64,000 nucleotides of DNA, taken from the NCBI GenBank assembly GCA_036925085.1, contig JAUPFP010000052.1, positions 1 to 64,000 of the forward strand. Reading direction: 5' to 3'. The position numbers and the translations under genes are program-made. The DNA is from Brachycybe producta. Taxonomy: Eukaryota > Arthropoda > Diplopoda > Playtdesmida > Andrognathidae. The notes under the pieces are model-generated. The model had not been told where the DNA came from, ran no database searches, and saw nothing but the letters and a program-made list of their open reading frames with translations. Every line of letters starts with the position of its first letter. Position 1 is the stretch's first letter. Positions 44,049 to 56,000 of the stretch are shown piece after piece.

Positions 44049-44728
44049 ATTAATTATATTAATTAGAAAAATATGTAAATTAAAATTATAAATATATATA
44101 TAAATGTACAAAAATAATTGTAAATAAATTATAAATATAGATATTAATTATAAAGTGATTTTAATAAAAAAAAATTATAAATCTTCTTTAAAAAAAAGTT
44201 TGAAATTTATTGAACTTTGTGGGGGCCACTAATAGGGCCCCTCGACCCCCCAACATAATTCAATAAAAAAATGTATTATCTTCCTAACGACATAGTTAAA
44301 TTGTGATTTTTTTTAAAACCTATTAGTCTCTAAAAATCTTAAAAAAAAACCGAAGTTGATTTCATACAAACTACGATAAAAACAACTCAATCGATATCGT
44401 TAAACAACACGAAAAGGCATCGAACAAACGACGTGTACCAATGATTGTATCTAGATGGCGCCCCATCCATAAAAACGTGCAACGGACGTGCCATGATACT
44501 TCACCCCACCACCGTTCAGTAACACGGCATCATATACGATGCCTTCCACTTCAAAATTTCACCGAAAGCCGAACACTCACGCCCATATACATTTTACTTT
44601 GATGACCGATAATTTCATATCAACAGGAAATTTTTGAAGCCAATATCCAGTACAAAATTGGCGAAGGGTAACTGAAAATGGCGTCCTTTCCATTGAAAAA
44701 CAAGGCGAGAAGACGCCATATTTGATCA
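43886..44728. repeat. Pair of direct repeats around AATGGCGTC...GACGCCAT
   Basis: Two copies (about 43886-43942 and 44673-44728) of a short hairpin unit: AAAATGGCGTC, a TCCATT-AAAAAACAA spacer, then a complementary GCCATATT end. One lies in the Dickkopf intron, the other in the downstream spacer. Confidence 0.5.
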
Positions 44729-45636
44729 CCGAACATTCAGATAGGAATTTCTTTTCAAGAAAACTTTTCGTTTGATGTAAAATTAAATAACAAAAGTATT
44801 TGGTAATATTTATAATTAATTTAAAAAAAAACGTTTGAACTTATTAGAGATTTCAGGGCAACACAACACTCGCCCCCGCTAGTCTCTCTCTCTCTCTCAT
44901 TCCGTTCCCATAGTTGCCACACAAGATGAAGCTAGTGACGTCAGAGGGGTTCTTATATTCTATTATTACCCCCCTTTTTAAGTACACTAATATTGTCAAC
45001 CCTTCTGACGTCACAAGCTTTTCCTAACCTTTTGACTCAACTAGAAATCCTTTCTTCTCCTCTCAGCCTTTTTTATCGACAAAATAACTTCATCAAAATA
45101 AATTTAATCTGTAATCTTAATATGTTCAATTAAACAAAGGGAGAGAAAAAAACTCAAAATAATAAATAACAATAAAAAGAAAGGTGGTTAAATTAATAAT
45201 CCACCTTTTACCTCACGATCACCACACGTAACCAATCGTTCGTTCCAAAAGTTCTTCGTTTATACGATCGAAACAAACACCTAATAAGAGTCCTTTTCTC
45301 GTATTTCACGCGACCGAACCAGAAGAGATTTGCACGTCAGTTTCCACTTCACACGCGAGGAACTAGAGTCCGAATTCTCAAAAAAGATGAAAAAGTCCCT
45401 CCGATATATAAAACACGCAGTTTAACGTTTGGATTTCTCCGAACCAGAATTTAACAAAAAAACCCTGAGATGCTCCGTACTTTTAAGACAGAGCGAGAGT
45501 ATCCGAGTCTTTCCAATTCCGATCGTAACCAAACACAACTAACAAACCCGACCGTCGTCTCAAGATCCATTATCCGATCTCGAGACTATAAATTTTAAGG
45601 TTCGCTTATCACTTGTTCGTTTATAGTTTTCCATCG
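44049..45636. other. Spacer between the Dickkopf and ARL5 genes (3' ends)
   Basis: Extremely AT-rich Dickkopf 3' UTR (AATAAA at 44163), a CT run near 44885 and unremarkable AT-rich sequence; no gene seen. Confidence 0.6.
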
Positions 45637-47328
45637 TCACTTGTTCCGTAATTGTGACGAGATCCACTCGAGTCCCTGATAGAGGCTAGAAAAAGAGGAA
45701 CCGAATGAGCTTTTATGAAAAAAAGAGGCTATAAAAGAAGATTCTTCGAACCCTTCTCCGGTGAGGGCGCAACACGCTTGGATCTGCCACCTGTGAGTCT
45801 TGATCGAGGTCAGGTTCAGTTGCCTCGAAATCTCCGAAGCCGACATCGAGTTCTTCAGATCCTGTTTGTTAGCGAAGATCAAAACGGCCGCTTTGTTCAG
45901 ATCCTATATTTAGGGGAAAACGTAAGAGAAAAACAGATTACAATGGGTGGCGCCGTAAAAGTAGGCGTTTAGTGGCGGTTACGTCGTGAGCGAGCATCTT
46001 GGACAGTTCCTCCCTCGTCATACTGAGCCTTTCTCGATCGGTGCTGTCGATCACGACGATTACAAACTACCAAAGAAATTAAAACGGTTAAGAGGACTGA
46101 ACGTCATGCTCCATTTCTGCATTCACTACCTCGGTGTTGGTGTAATAGGTGCTCCAAGCGGCTCTGAGCGACTCCTGTCCTCCGATGTCCCACATAATGA
46201 AGTGAATGTTCTTCCAAACGACTTCCTCGACGTTGCTGCCGATCGTAGGTGACGTATGAACAACCTCGTTCATTAAACTAACATCAGGGAAAGGAAAATA
46301 ATACATCAAGAAACTCGAATTTGATTTTTCTACACAACGTGCTGAAGGCCATCACGACGGCCACAAACAGCTGATTTACTATGGAAATTTGCCAAATATT
46401 AATAAGTGTTTATTTTATTGGACAAATCAAAGTTTTCTTTTGTTCTTACGATGCCAACGTGAATTTTAGTCAGTTTGTTTTGCACGATTACACAACCGTA
46501 AACCGATGACGAAATCCTTCGTTTAAACATTGAACTTATAAATAGTACTAGTAATAGTATTGAGTTACACGTCGCCAAGTTCAGATGGCGCTGCAATCGT
46601 TACCAAATATTCGCCATACAGATGCTGTCAAAACGATCGCTGTGCCACCTACACGAATCGACGTGTAATTAAATATTAAAAGTCGAGTGTCCATCGTTTG
46701 TCTTCTGCTCCGTTTAAACTTTAAAGATAAGCGGGGGGGGGGGGAGACCCACAAGAACATAAAGAGGTCAAAGGTTAAACTCACAACTGGTAAAGAATGG
46801 TCGTTTTTCCAGCATTATCCAAACCAACAATCACAATTTTATGTTCTAAAAAAACAAAAACAAAACGAAATTAGAACAAGAACAACTCCACCCAAAACTT
46901 TCGCATTCTTTAAAGAAAAAAACAATAGAAAAAACGAAATTAATCGGGTCAATAGAACAACGAACAAAAGCGGCCGCAAGGTGTCGCTCTATCTCGTTTC
47001 TAACACAATTTAAACGAATGAATGAACACAATTTAATAATTAGTAACCCAGTTACGTCGAATATGACTTTTAATTTAACTGTAAATTTTAAAAGAAAAAA
47101 AAACGACCCAATTAACGGGTAAAAACGGTTCACTTCCGGTTTTTTAACATTCACTTCCGGTTTCGTTCAAGAAGAATAAGCGAAAACGGGGATACACAAA
47201 GAAAGGGAACTTATAAAAAACAACAAAATCTGATAATTAAGTGTTTAAAAAGTGAATACAGATGTTTCTTTCAATATCAAACCTTCGTTCGTGAATAAAC
47301 TCCATATTTTAGCGAATAAAATCCCCAT
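45637..47328 (-). CDS. ARL5: ADP-ribosylation factor-like protein 5
   Basis: Complete 6-exon model giving 179 aa, exactly the length of human ARL5A/B: 47328-47283, 46845-46785, 46277-46130, 46066-45983, 45903-45752, 45685-45637. It starts MGILF, with Gly2 available for N-myristoylation. GTPase motifs: G1 GLDNAGKT (23-30), switch region TSPTIGSN, G3 WDIGGQ, G4 NKQD, G5 CCAL (for SAL/CAL). [17 protein letters not shown] and QGLEW are ARL5-typical. ARL5 works at the trans-Golgi network, recruiting the GARP tether for endosome-to-Golgi transport. Confidence 0.95.
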
Positions 47329-47490
47329 TTTTTAAGTCGAACAAAAAAACAACGAAACGGAATTCTAAAAACGGACGAAAAAAACACTAAGTAATCAATA
47401 AAAACACACAATTTAAAACACAATTATATATTACAGTCTTTTGTAGCTTCTTTTTCAACCGAATCACACAAACAATAAAAGCGAAACTCC

Positions 47491-47522
<32 letters not shown>

Positions 47523-48332
47523 AACAAGAAAGACGAAGCAGCAGCTGCAACTACATACGAGGAAATGACGTCATTCACAAAGAGCGCCACAAACGAAATC
47601 CCCCAAATGACGTCAAAGAAATTTGTCTTGTGACGTTAACTCTATGGTGACGTTTGAAAACATACAAACCGAGTCACGTGATAATCAACGTCACCGCTCA
47701 TAGCCTACATCGAATTAGAAAGGTTGCTCATGTGGCTGATTGCCCATCATAGAGAATTTGAAGCCGTGATGTTTCACATAAACGCCACTGACGGCGCTAG
47801 AAAACATTTTCTAAACATGAAATTTACACTTAGAATTGAGTTCTGCACGAAATGTCTCATAAAAGCTAAATAGATACGTAAAAAGAGGATAATTTTTTCA
47901 ATGAAACTAGATGTATACTCCATACCCATACCCGTACCATCCAAACGGCTTTATATTACCCGGTCGTTGGCGATAGCCGTTCTCAATTTGAATTTGCCAA
48001 TAGAAACGCAGTACCTTATGTTTGCAGCAAATAAAACCCGCTCTTCAGAATCAATTATTCTAATACTGCGTGCCTATTGGCAAATTCAAATTGAGCACCG
48101 CTATCGCCAACGACCACGCTTAAAATGTCAATACCAGTGAGCTTACTTACATGCGTTCCGTAACAAAATCCATTTGCATTATAAGACGTTCACAGGTGAA
48201 TCCAATAGTGATCCAGAAATAGGGATTCGATGGATTTCATTAATGACCACAGGGATTCATAGCGAAACAAGTTCAATTTTCTATTTTCCAACTTAATAAT
48301 AATAATCGTATATATATTTATACACTGGATGG
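47329..48332. other. ARL5 upstream region to PCC1
   Basis: GA microsatellite at about 47491-47516, then gene-free sequence with several CACGTG/GTGACGTCA-like words near 47560-47690 and the foldback at 47962-48117. No coding sequence identified. Confidence 0.55.
47962..48117. repeat. Foldback element with about 52-bp arms
   Basis: GGTCGTTGGCGATAGCCGTT...CAATTTGAATTTGCCAATAG...CGCAGTA on the left is mirrored by TACTGCG...CTATTGGCAAATTCAAATTG...GCTATCGCCAACGACC on the right, with few mismatches. The loop of about 50 bp is non-coding. Typical of a foldback-type non-autonomous element. Confidence 0.85.
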
Positions 48333-49016
48333 ATGGAGGGGCTGACAACAGATAATCTCGTAGCGTATCCTTTCATTTTAGTAAAAACCAAACCGCGCAC
48401 GTTTCTAAACTCATCTTTTCGTTCTAACCTTGATTGTTGCACGTGCAGTTCGTTCCACGTGCCGTTCCGTAACGAGAGGGAGGCGTCGATCGCCCTCCGT
48501 AGCCTCGAAGTCGACGAGGGCCCCAAGAAAAAGGGATCCAAAAGCCTCGCCCAGAGGAACTTCTCCACTTCCGGTCGCGTCTTGCACGTGTACGTGACGT
48601 AGTCACTATAAAAGTGGGCGTGGCTTTGAAACTATGACGATTATAATAGCCTCAAATGCACCCGCGCAACATTGCTTCTGTCTGAGCGGGTTGTGTTCGA
48701 GGCTATTTTCGTTTTTAATTGAATGGACGTGGATCGTAGAAATTAGCCTCAAACGGACTCACACAAAGTCAAGCTGTATTTTGGCGTATTGTTAAGAAAT
48801 TTAACATAACGTCGGAGTACCTGTTTGAGGCTAATTTGTATCAAACACGGGTGCTATTGTTCTATTTTTCCCCCCTTTTCAAGAGAACTGATCGCAGGCG
48901 ACACCAGACGACTCCGATCGAGCTGCAGCGCCCTCCTGGACCACGTGCTCCTCGTGACAAGGACCCTGGCTCAATTCGGTGGATCTGACCAATCAGATGT
49001 CGAGAACGGAGAGTAG
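48333..49016 (+). CDS. LAGE3: KEOPS/EKC complex subunit PCC1 (LAGE3)
   Basis: Two-exon model, 129 aa: 48333-48589 and 48884-49016 (human LAGE3 is 143 aa). Recognised from FHVPFRNEREASIALRSLEV, FSTSGRVLHV and the C-terminal RRLRSSCSALLDHVLLVTRT plus LAQFGG, which match the Pcc1 pattern of two beta strands and a long helix. Pcc1 dimerises within KEOPS, which makes N6-threonylcarbamoyladenosine on ANN-decoding tRNAs. The 3' part is firm. The 5' end is not: the frame is open back to the ATG at 48333, but a splice acceptor (CACGTGCAG) at 48447 could instead join a different first exon. The stop (49014-49016) lies 20 bp inside the PIGP coding sequence. Confidence 0.78.
48590..48883. repeat. PCC1 intron with inverted TAGCCTCAAA motifs
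   Basis: Four copies of TAGCCTCAAA or its complement TTTGAGGCTA/TTCGAGGCTA occur (near 48647, 48697, 48745 and 48822), alternating in orientation so that neighbours could pair. Similar TAGCCTCRAA words occur in the EMC4 introns (near 29098, 29417, 29533) and near 18758. Confidence 0.5.
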
Positions 49017-49395
49017 CCCCGCCCCTAATCCAGATCGCGCCATTTATGGATTCGTCGTGTTCCTCCTTTGTTCTTTAGGATTCGTTATGTTTATCGTTTG
49101 GGCCTACGTTCCAGCGACCCACTTGGAGGCCCTGGGGCTCACCTATTGGCCTCAGAAGTATTGGGCCGTCGCGATTCCGGTCTACGTCTCACTTCCGATT
49201 CTCCTCCTAGGATTCTGCATCTATCCCGGAATGAATTTCTTGACCACTTCATCTTTGGATCGGATCCAGTGCGTTACGGATCCGTTCTCCATTCAGAGAA
49301 CCACAGAACTGAATCCGAACCCAAAGACGATTCCTCCAATAGCCGATATTCACATTAAAGACGTTTGCAGAAATGTATACGCAAATCACAAATAA
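48997..49395 (+). CDS. PIGP: GPI N-acetylglucosaminyltransferase subunit P
   Basis: Intronless frame of 132 aa. PIG-P family landmarks: DRAIYGFVVFLL, a WAYVP turn, the nearly invariant LTYWPQKYWAVAIPVYV, then TTSSLDRIQCVTD and a C-terminal IPPIADIHIKDV. Two hydrophobic segments (about 16-38 and 56-76) form the known hairpin in the ER membrane. PIG-P is a small subunit of GPI-GnT, which transfers GlcNAc to phosphatidylinositol as the first step of GPI-anchor synthesis. An in-frame codon at 48979 is GTG, so ATG 48997 is the first start. It begins inside the final codons of PCC1 in a different frame, with no room for its own 5' UTR outside PCC1. Confidence 0.93.
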   Translation: MSRTESSPAPNPDRAIYGFVVFLLCSLGFVMFIVWAYVPATHLEALGLTYWPQKYWAVAIPVYVSLPILLLGFCIYPGMNFLTTSSLDRIQCVTDPFSIQRTTELNPNPKTIPPIADIHIKDVCRNVYANHK

Positions 49396-50060
49396 ACCGG
49401 AAAAAATAGAGGATTTGTTGTCATTGATATTTTCTGTTATCGTCAAAGTAAAAAAAAAAAAAAGTCATTTTGCAAATTCACAAAGAATCTAATTTTGCCG
49501 TAACTTTTCACTTTGACTGACGTACCAGACACTTTAAAGAATGCCTAAAGTATCTTACAATGTAGATAACGCCTTAAGAAATTTTGTAAAAAAAACATGG
49601 CTTGATGATGATTTTAGGCATTTTGCAAAGTGCCTAAAACGGTACTCATTGTGAAAGCTGTCAATTTTTGAAAATTTACTAGTTAATTTACAAAATGACT
49701 GACTTTTAAGTGATAGAGACTAGAAGTGTTATCAAATAACAGAAGTATTTTTAAATATTGAAATATTTTAAATTAAACTTTTTCCTGCCGTTTCATATTT
49801 AAAAAAAAAAGAATTCAAATTCTTTTAACTTTTGAGATTCTTCAAATAAAAAGTTTATTTTAAAAGATTTTCAACATGAAAATACATTTCATGTCGTTCA
49901 ATAACCCTTCTAGTTTCTAATACGTCAAGAGATGAGAAACCACAACTCGAAATGTAAGAACTTTACGATTACGAATAATGTACAATTTGTTATTTCAAAC
50001 TTTTAAAAAAACCTGCATAAAATAAGATTCTGGAATAAAAGACGTTTCCTTTTCTGTGAT
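49396..50060. other. Tail-to-tail spacer between PIGP and CENPE
   Basis: No gene. A poly-A tract at 49450 and a CTAGAA foldback at about 49716-49925; AATAAA on the plus strand near 50032. Confidence 0.6.
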
Positions 50061-53000
50061 TTAGCTCACTTTACATTCGTCCGTGACCATTTTATTAACC
50101 TCGTCATCGGTGAACAACACGTTGCCTTTTAATCGGAGAAAGAGAGAGAAAAGAAACGTGAATTAGACTTGGAAGAGGCAGGTTGTCGTCCTAAGGGTTT
50201 TTTTCTTTTCTTCTAACCTCTGTTCATGGTACGAGGTGCCAGAACGGTGCTTTTCGGTGAACCCGGAAGCTGTTGCTTCGCTTTGTCCGGAGAGGAAGAC
50301 GACAAAACGTTTTCCTTTTGAAGTTTCTTCGCTCTGGATATTTCGATCTGATTTCTGAAAACGAAGAGAGAAAATACAATTAAGAAAAGCGACTAGAAAA
50401 CATTCTTTTTCTAAAGAAGAAATTTTCGAGATTTACTCGAAACTAGAAGAGTAATCATTATAATATCGCTCAAAATAAACTTTTTGTAATGATTTTTAAG
50501 CCATTTTTAACCCATTTTGTTGGTTCCAATTATCGTTCAAAACAAAACTTTCATGTGACAATTTATCTTTTCCGAACTTTCCATAAAAAGTTTATTTTGA
50601 CACATATTACCATTAAAAATAATTGAAACTCAATCAATCACTTTTCTAGTCTCTAAAAAAAAACTATAAATTGATGTCTTTCAAAATAAACCTTTCAAAG
50701 AAATTTTTTAAACTTCAAATTTAATTAAAAAGTTAATTTTGAAAGATAGAGATGATACTGCAGCTGTTGTCGACGTCGTCACCCACTCACATGAGTTTAC
50801 TGAGTTTTGCCTCCATCTTCTTGCAATCCTCCTCCGCGAGACTTTTAGCCTCTACGGAAACCTTCACTTCTCGTTCCAGTTCTGCAATCCGAGCTCTCAG
50901 CAGATCCATTTCAAAGTTGGTCGTCGTCGTCGGACGAGACGACGAACTCTGAACTGAATCGACCTCTGTTGAAGAAGCCGCAGTTGGGTTCGGTTTCGAT
51001 TCCTGAAAATCTGAAAAAAAAAAGAAATAAAACGATTTCAAAGCGAACTACACTCCAGTTTCGAAACAGGAAACACGGAACGAACTGGTCGTGTCCAATT
51101 TCTGAAGATGAATTCTACGTAGATCTTTCTTTAGATGGTCGTTTTTCTGTTGTAGAATTTGAACTTGTTCTTCGAGCGACTCGACTCTGAAAAATAATAC
51201 AAAATACAATTTACTAAGAGACAGAGAGAGAAGATTATAAAAAAAGTAACTGGTTACTTCGTTTGGAGTTTCTTTCGATCGTCCGACTGACGGCTCGAAA
51301 CACGAAAACCTTGTTGAACGGATTCAGAAAGTTCCTTACGGAGTTTTTCGTTTTCTTCCTAGTTTTACAAAATAAAATAAAAAAAACTTCAGGAGGGGGA
51401 AATTGTTGAAATATTTAAAGAACTTCATTCAAAAGTAACTTTTAAAAATAAATTTAAAGAATAGTAAAGAAACCCCCGCTTGAGATCCAAAAACGTCATT
51501 TTCAATGTTAGAAGTTGAGAGTAGTAGTATTTCTTGCTCATATCTTTCAAAATGAACTATTTGTTCAACTTTTTGAAACCAACTTTAAGTGGAAAAAACG
51601 TCGAATTTTCAAACAGCCACGAATAGTTTATTTAGAAAGATATTGCCATGGAAATGCTTTGAACTCTTAGCTTAAAAGTTTCTTCTGCAAGATTATTTAT
51701 AAGTTTTCAACAGGAGAGGTCAAAGGTCATTCAAGGTGACCTTGAGTTTCTGCACCGTAGCCTCTCTCTCAACATTCGTCGCTTCCTCCAACATCTTCTC
51801 CAGTTTCTCAATCTTCACTATGTTCTGTTCGTATTCCTCGTGATATTCGTCGCAGTGACCTTTGAACTTGAGACTTTTCGCCTGAAAAAGACCCAAAGGT
51901 CAATCAAAAGGTAAGAGCCACCGAACCAAAAGGGGGCGCCACCGACTTCGGCAGACTCCAAATCCTCCTTCAGCTCCAGATTCTCCTCCACGAGATCCAT
52001 CACCCTCTTCTCCAGCGCCATAATCTCATTCGTCAGTTTTGTCGATTCCGCGTAAAGAGAGTTGCATATTTCTCCGCGTTGAGAAACGTAACTTTCCGCT
52101 TCCTTCCGTTGACACGCCTCACTTTCGAGTCTCTCTTTCAGCTCTTCGAGTTCTGCTTTCAGTTTCCTTTCATTTTCTTCGTAATCGTTCTGAACGATAA
52201 GCATCTCCTTCTCGTGGCCACATCCGCCGTTACCGTTTTCCTCTAGCATTAGCACCCTCTCCCACAACCCTTCGGAAACCTTTTCTGCCTCGTTCGCTTT
52301 GTGCTCAGAAGTGGCCACCTTATGCTGGAGAGATCGGATGAGATTTCTTAAGTTTTCCTCCCTCTCTCTACTTAACTTCTTCTGTCGAAGAACGGAAGCC
52401 TCTCTAGCCTCTAAATGCTCTATGTGAAGTTCTTCGATCTTTAGTGGCCATTTCTCTCTTTCGAGCTCCATTTCGCGAAGATTTTCTAACAATTCTTCGT
52501 TTTTCGCATTCAGTTTCTTGACATCGTACGACAGCGCCACGTTTCTCGATCCTAGTGATCCGATTTCTGTTCTGAAATCTTCCTCGCGAGCAAAACATCG
52601 AGTGATTGTATCGGAGAACTGAACATTCATTGTTCGCATTTCGCAAAGTTCCTTTTTCTCGGCTTCGAGAGCCGCAATCTGCGCCGAAAGCTCTCTGACT
52701 TCGACTTCTAACCGCGACATATCGTCCGTACGAGAACATCTCTCGTCACTCTCTTCGACAATCTTCAACCTTAGATCCGTAATTTCTTCATCGAAGAGAT
52801 TTGGAGCCGGAATTCGGATCTCCGACCGTTTTAACACCGCAATCTCTTCGTTTGCAGACTTTAGAGTCTCTTTGAGTTGTTCGTAGCCGCAAAGATCTTT
52901 CTCAAGATTCGAAACGAGAGTTTCGAGAGACTCAATCTTCTTGACGAGTTTCTCTTCCACTCTTTCTGGTTGCTCTTCTCCTTGAAGTAGTTTCTTCTCG

Positions 53001-56000
53001 TCTCGAGATTGATGTTTCGAAGGCGACGATTTGATTTGGTCATAAGCCTCTTGAAGGCGACATTTCAGTTCCGATAAGAGTTTCTCGTTCCGTTCGTTCT
53101 GAAGTTCGAACCGAACGTCGTGGTCCTTCTGTTCGTTTTCTAACATTTCGATACGTTTCCGCGCCACAACCTGAAACGAAAAAACAGCAAAATTAAAATT
53201 TAATTCAACTTTTAAGGATTTTTTTCAAAATAAAACTTTTTACGAAACTTCCATAAAATGAAAGATGGAGTCTGTATTTTAAATTCGCATAAAACGTTTA
53301 TTCTGAATATTGGAATATGGATACTAACGAGTTCCCTGTCGTAGTTTTGGATCCTCTCGTCGACCGCATGACTGCAGACGTTTTTAGCCTCCTCCGAGTG
53401 GACCAACTTCAACCTGAGCGCCTCGTTCTCCGAGGCTAAAAGACTCATCTTCTTCGTCGTATCCAAGAAGAGATTCTCCGCATCTTTAGAAGTTCTCTCG
53501 AGAAATTCGATCTTTCCGTTCGCCTCTTTGGAATTCCTCTCTAGAAGTTCCACCTTCGCTTTCGTTTCCTCCAACTGAACGACAAATATTCAAGAAGAGG
53601 CTTAAAACCATGAGCTTCACTCGTACGAGGATCGAAAGAAGAACGGATTAGAAACCTCGTTCTTTACTGAATATTTCTCTTGATTTGTAAACTCAAACAT
53701 TTCCTTCAGTTCTTGATCCAACAAACTTGCAAGTTCTTCCTTATGTTTCAACAATCCGTTCCTTAAAAATCGACAAAAACATCGCAAACATTACGACTTA
53801 CGGCAAAAATCAACCCAAACAGGGCTTAAAACTGCAAATTAAAAAGTTAATTTTGAAATTTAGTATTTAAAACACAAAACCCGCTTTAAAATTTCAAGTT
53901 TCTTTTACATATTTTTCTAAAAAAAATTTAAACTTTTCAAAAATTCGTTTTTTGTTTCCTGAAAAAACAAAAACCTTGAAATGAATTTGTCGAAATCGTT
54001 TTCACTTACAACTCAGCTCTTCTCATAGCCAAATGTCGATTCTTTTTGGAAAGTTCTGCGTTTTCTTTCTTCAAATTTTCCAAATCCCTCAATTCCGCAT
54101 CGAACTGAAATCGCAAAAACAAAAGAAAAAGAAACGTTTAAACAACCAAGAATCGCAAAAAGAGACGAAAGATTTCCCTGACTTCTGTCTGACATTCGAC
54201 GTCTTCGTACTGAACTGTAGCCGAAGAACAAACTTCGGGAGAATTCTTGAAACGAACGACTTTCTTCCTCTCATTGTCGTTACTCTGTAAAGGTTCGACG
54301 GTTTCTTCGAACGATTCGAGATCTTCGGACGGCAATTTCGAAGAAAACTGATGATCGAAATCGGGAAAAGACAAATTCAACTTCAAATGACCGCCCCAAG
54401 TTTCTCGTCTCGACTTCTGACTCGTGGCAAAGATCGTCGAAGAACTACTCGAATGGATGATCCGTTCGTTAAGAGAACGGATTTTCGCTTCCAGTTCTTG
54501 GTTCTTTCGATTCGACTCTTCGAGTTCTCTTTCTATCTGCTCCTGATTCCGTTCCTTCTCCTTCAACGCCTAAAACACAAAATGAGTTTGCTTCGGTATT
54601 CAGAATCGATCCGTTTCGGTCGTTTGTTTGCAAACAAATTCACTTCTCGTTCGTTACGAAGATCCTGCAACTGACGAGCGTACTGTTTGAGAACGGCTTC
54701 GTCCGAAAGAACCTCGTTGACGATCGGCTTGTTCAGCATCGCCTTCGCCGTACTCGCAAACTGATAACAAAAGATGAACGCAAAAAAGAAAAGGCCGTTA
54801 TGACGTCACGCGAATTTAAACAGCTCATTTGCATAATATGCAAATTAAGAAAGAACAATCAGCAGACTATAAAGAAGAAACTGAGTGTTTTTAGAAACTA
54901 CAAAAGTGAATGAATCGCTAAAGGTCAATATTCCATATTTCCAATATATCCCATATAAATCCCATCTTTCAAAATAAACTTTTTCAGTGGTTTAAAAGAT
55001 TTGAAACATGAAAATCCTCTTTAAGTTAATCATTTACTCTTCTAGTCTCTAAAACACTCAATTCAATTCTAATATTGCAGTCAATCTAACAGAATTTATT
55101 AATTTAGACCATTTCACGCCACAGTGGACCGTAAAAAATTAAAATTCCACTTCAAATTTCAGCTCGTAGTCTTCTAATTTCAAAAACAGTTTCAATGTTT
55201 GTTTTTTTATAAAGTGCTTCTTTAACTTCGGGTTTTTCCTCCCTCATCATGCAAATTAGGGCCTCTTAACCTTGAGCGTTGAATGCGTCTCTTCAATCTG
55301 ATCCGGAGTCACCGTACAAATGATCGAAGTCTTTGCGTTTCCACCGAGAGACGCCTGAAGGATCCGAGTCAACTTCGAATCCCTGAAGTTGATGTATTGA
55401 CTATAAAAACAACGAAAAACAAAAGAAACCGAAAAAAATTGCAAAACAAACTCTTAATTAAAAACAAAAAGACAAATTGCAAACCCATCGGCTTGAGTTA
55501 GTTTATTGATGACGTTTCCCAAGACGAAGAGACTAGAATTTATGGCACAACCTTCTTTAAAACGGTTTCCGGTCGAACCCATTTGTCCGGCTCGTTCGGA
55601 ACCGGCCAAATCCACCAGATTCTAAACGAGAAACAAACTCGGTGAACCGCGAGATCCACCGATTGAGTAAATAAGGATGTTACCAGCTGCGAGACTCGAA
55701 CCGCTCCTTCTCCACTTGCGTCCAAAACATCGTGAGCGAATCTGCTCTCCACTATCTGAAAGAACAAAAAAAAAACAACGAAAAGAACATCGTAAATTCC
55801 AAGAGAGTCGAGAATCTCAATTTCCGTTTATAACCATGCTGAATATAATGTGAGATCGAGAACTCCTTTCATTCATCGCCGTCGCTCCGTAACATCGGTT
55901 TCCTAATAAAACCAAGAGGAACAGATCAGTTGACGAACCTTCGGAAAATCATCTCCTCTCTCTAATCTGGTAATCTCTTCTACAAACCTTCGCACTTCCA

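Noticed and set aside
48979-48996. Upstream PIGP start
   Set aside because: The codon at 48979 is GTG; the first ATG in frame is 48997.
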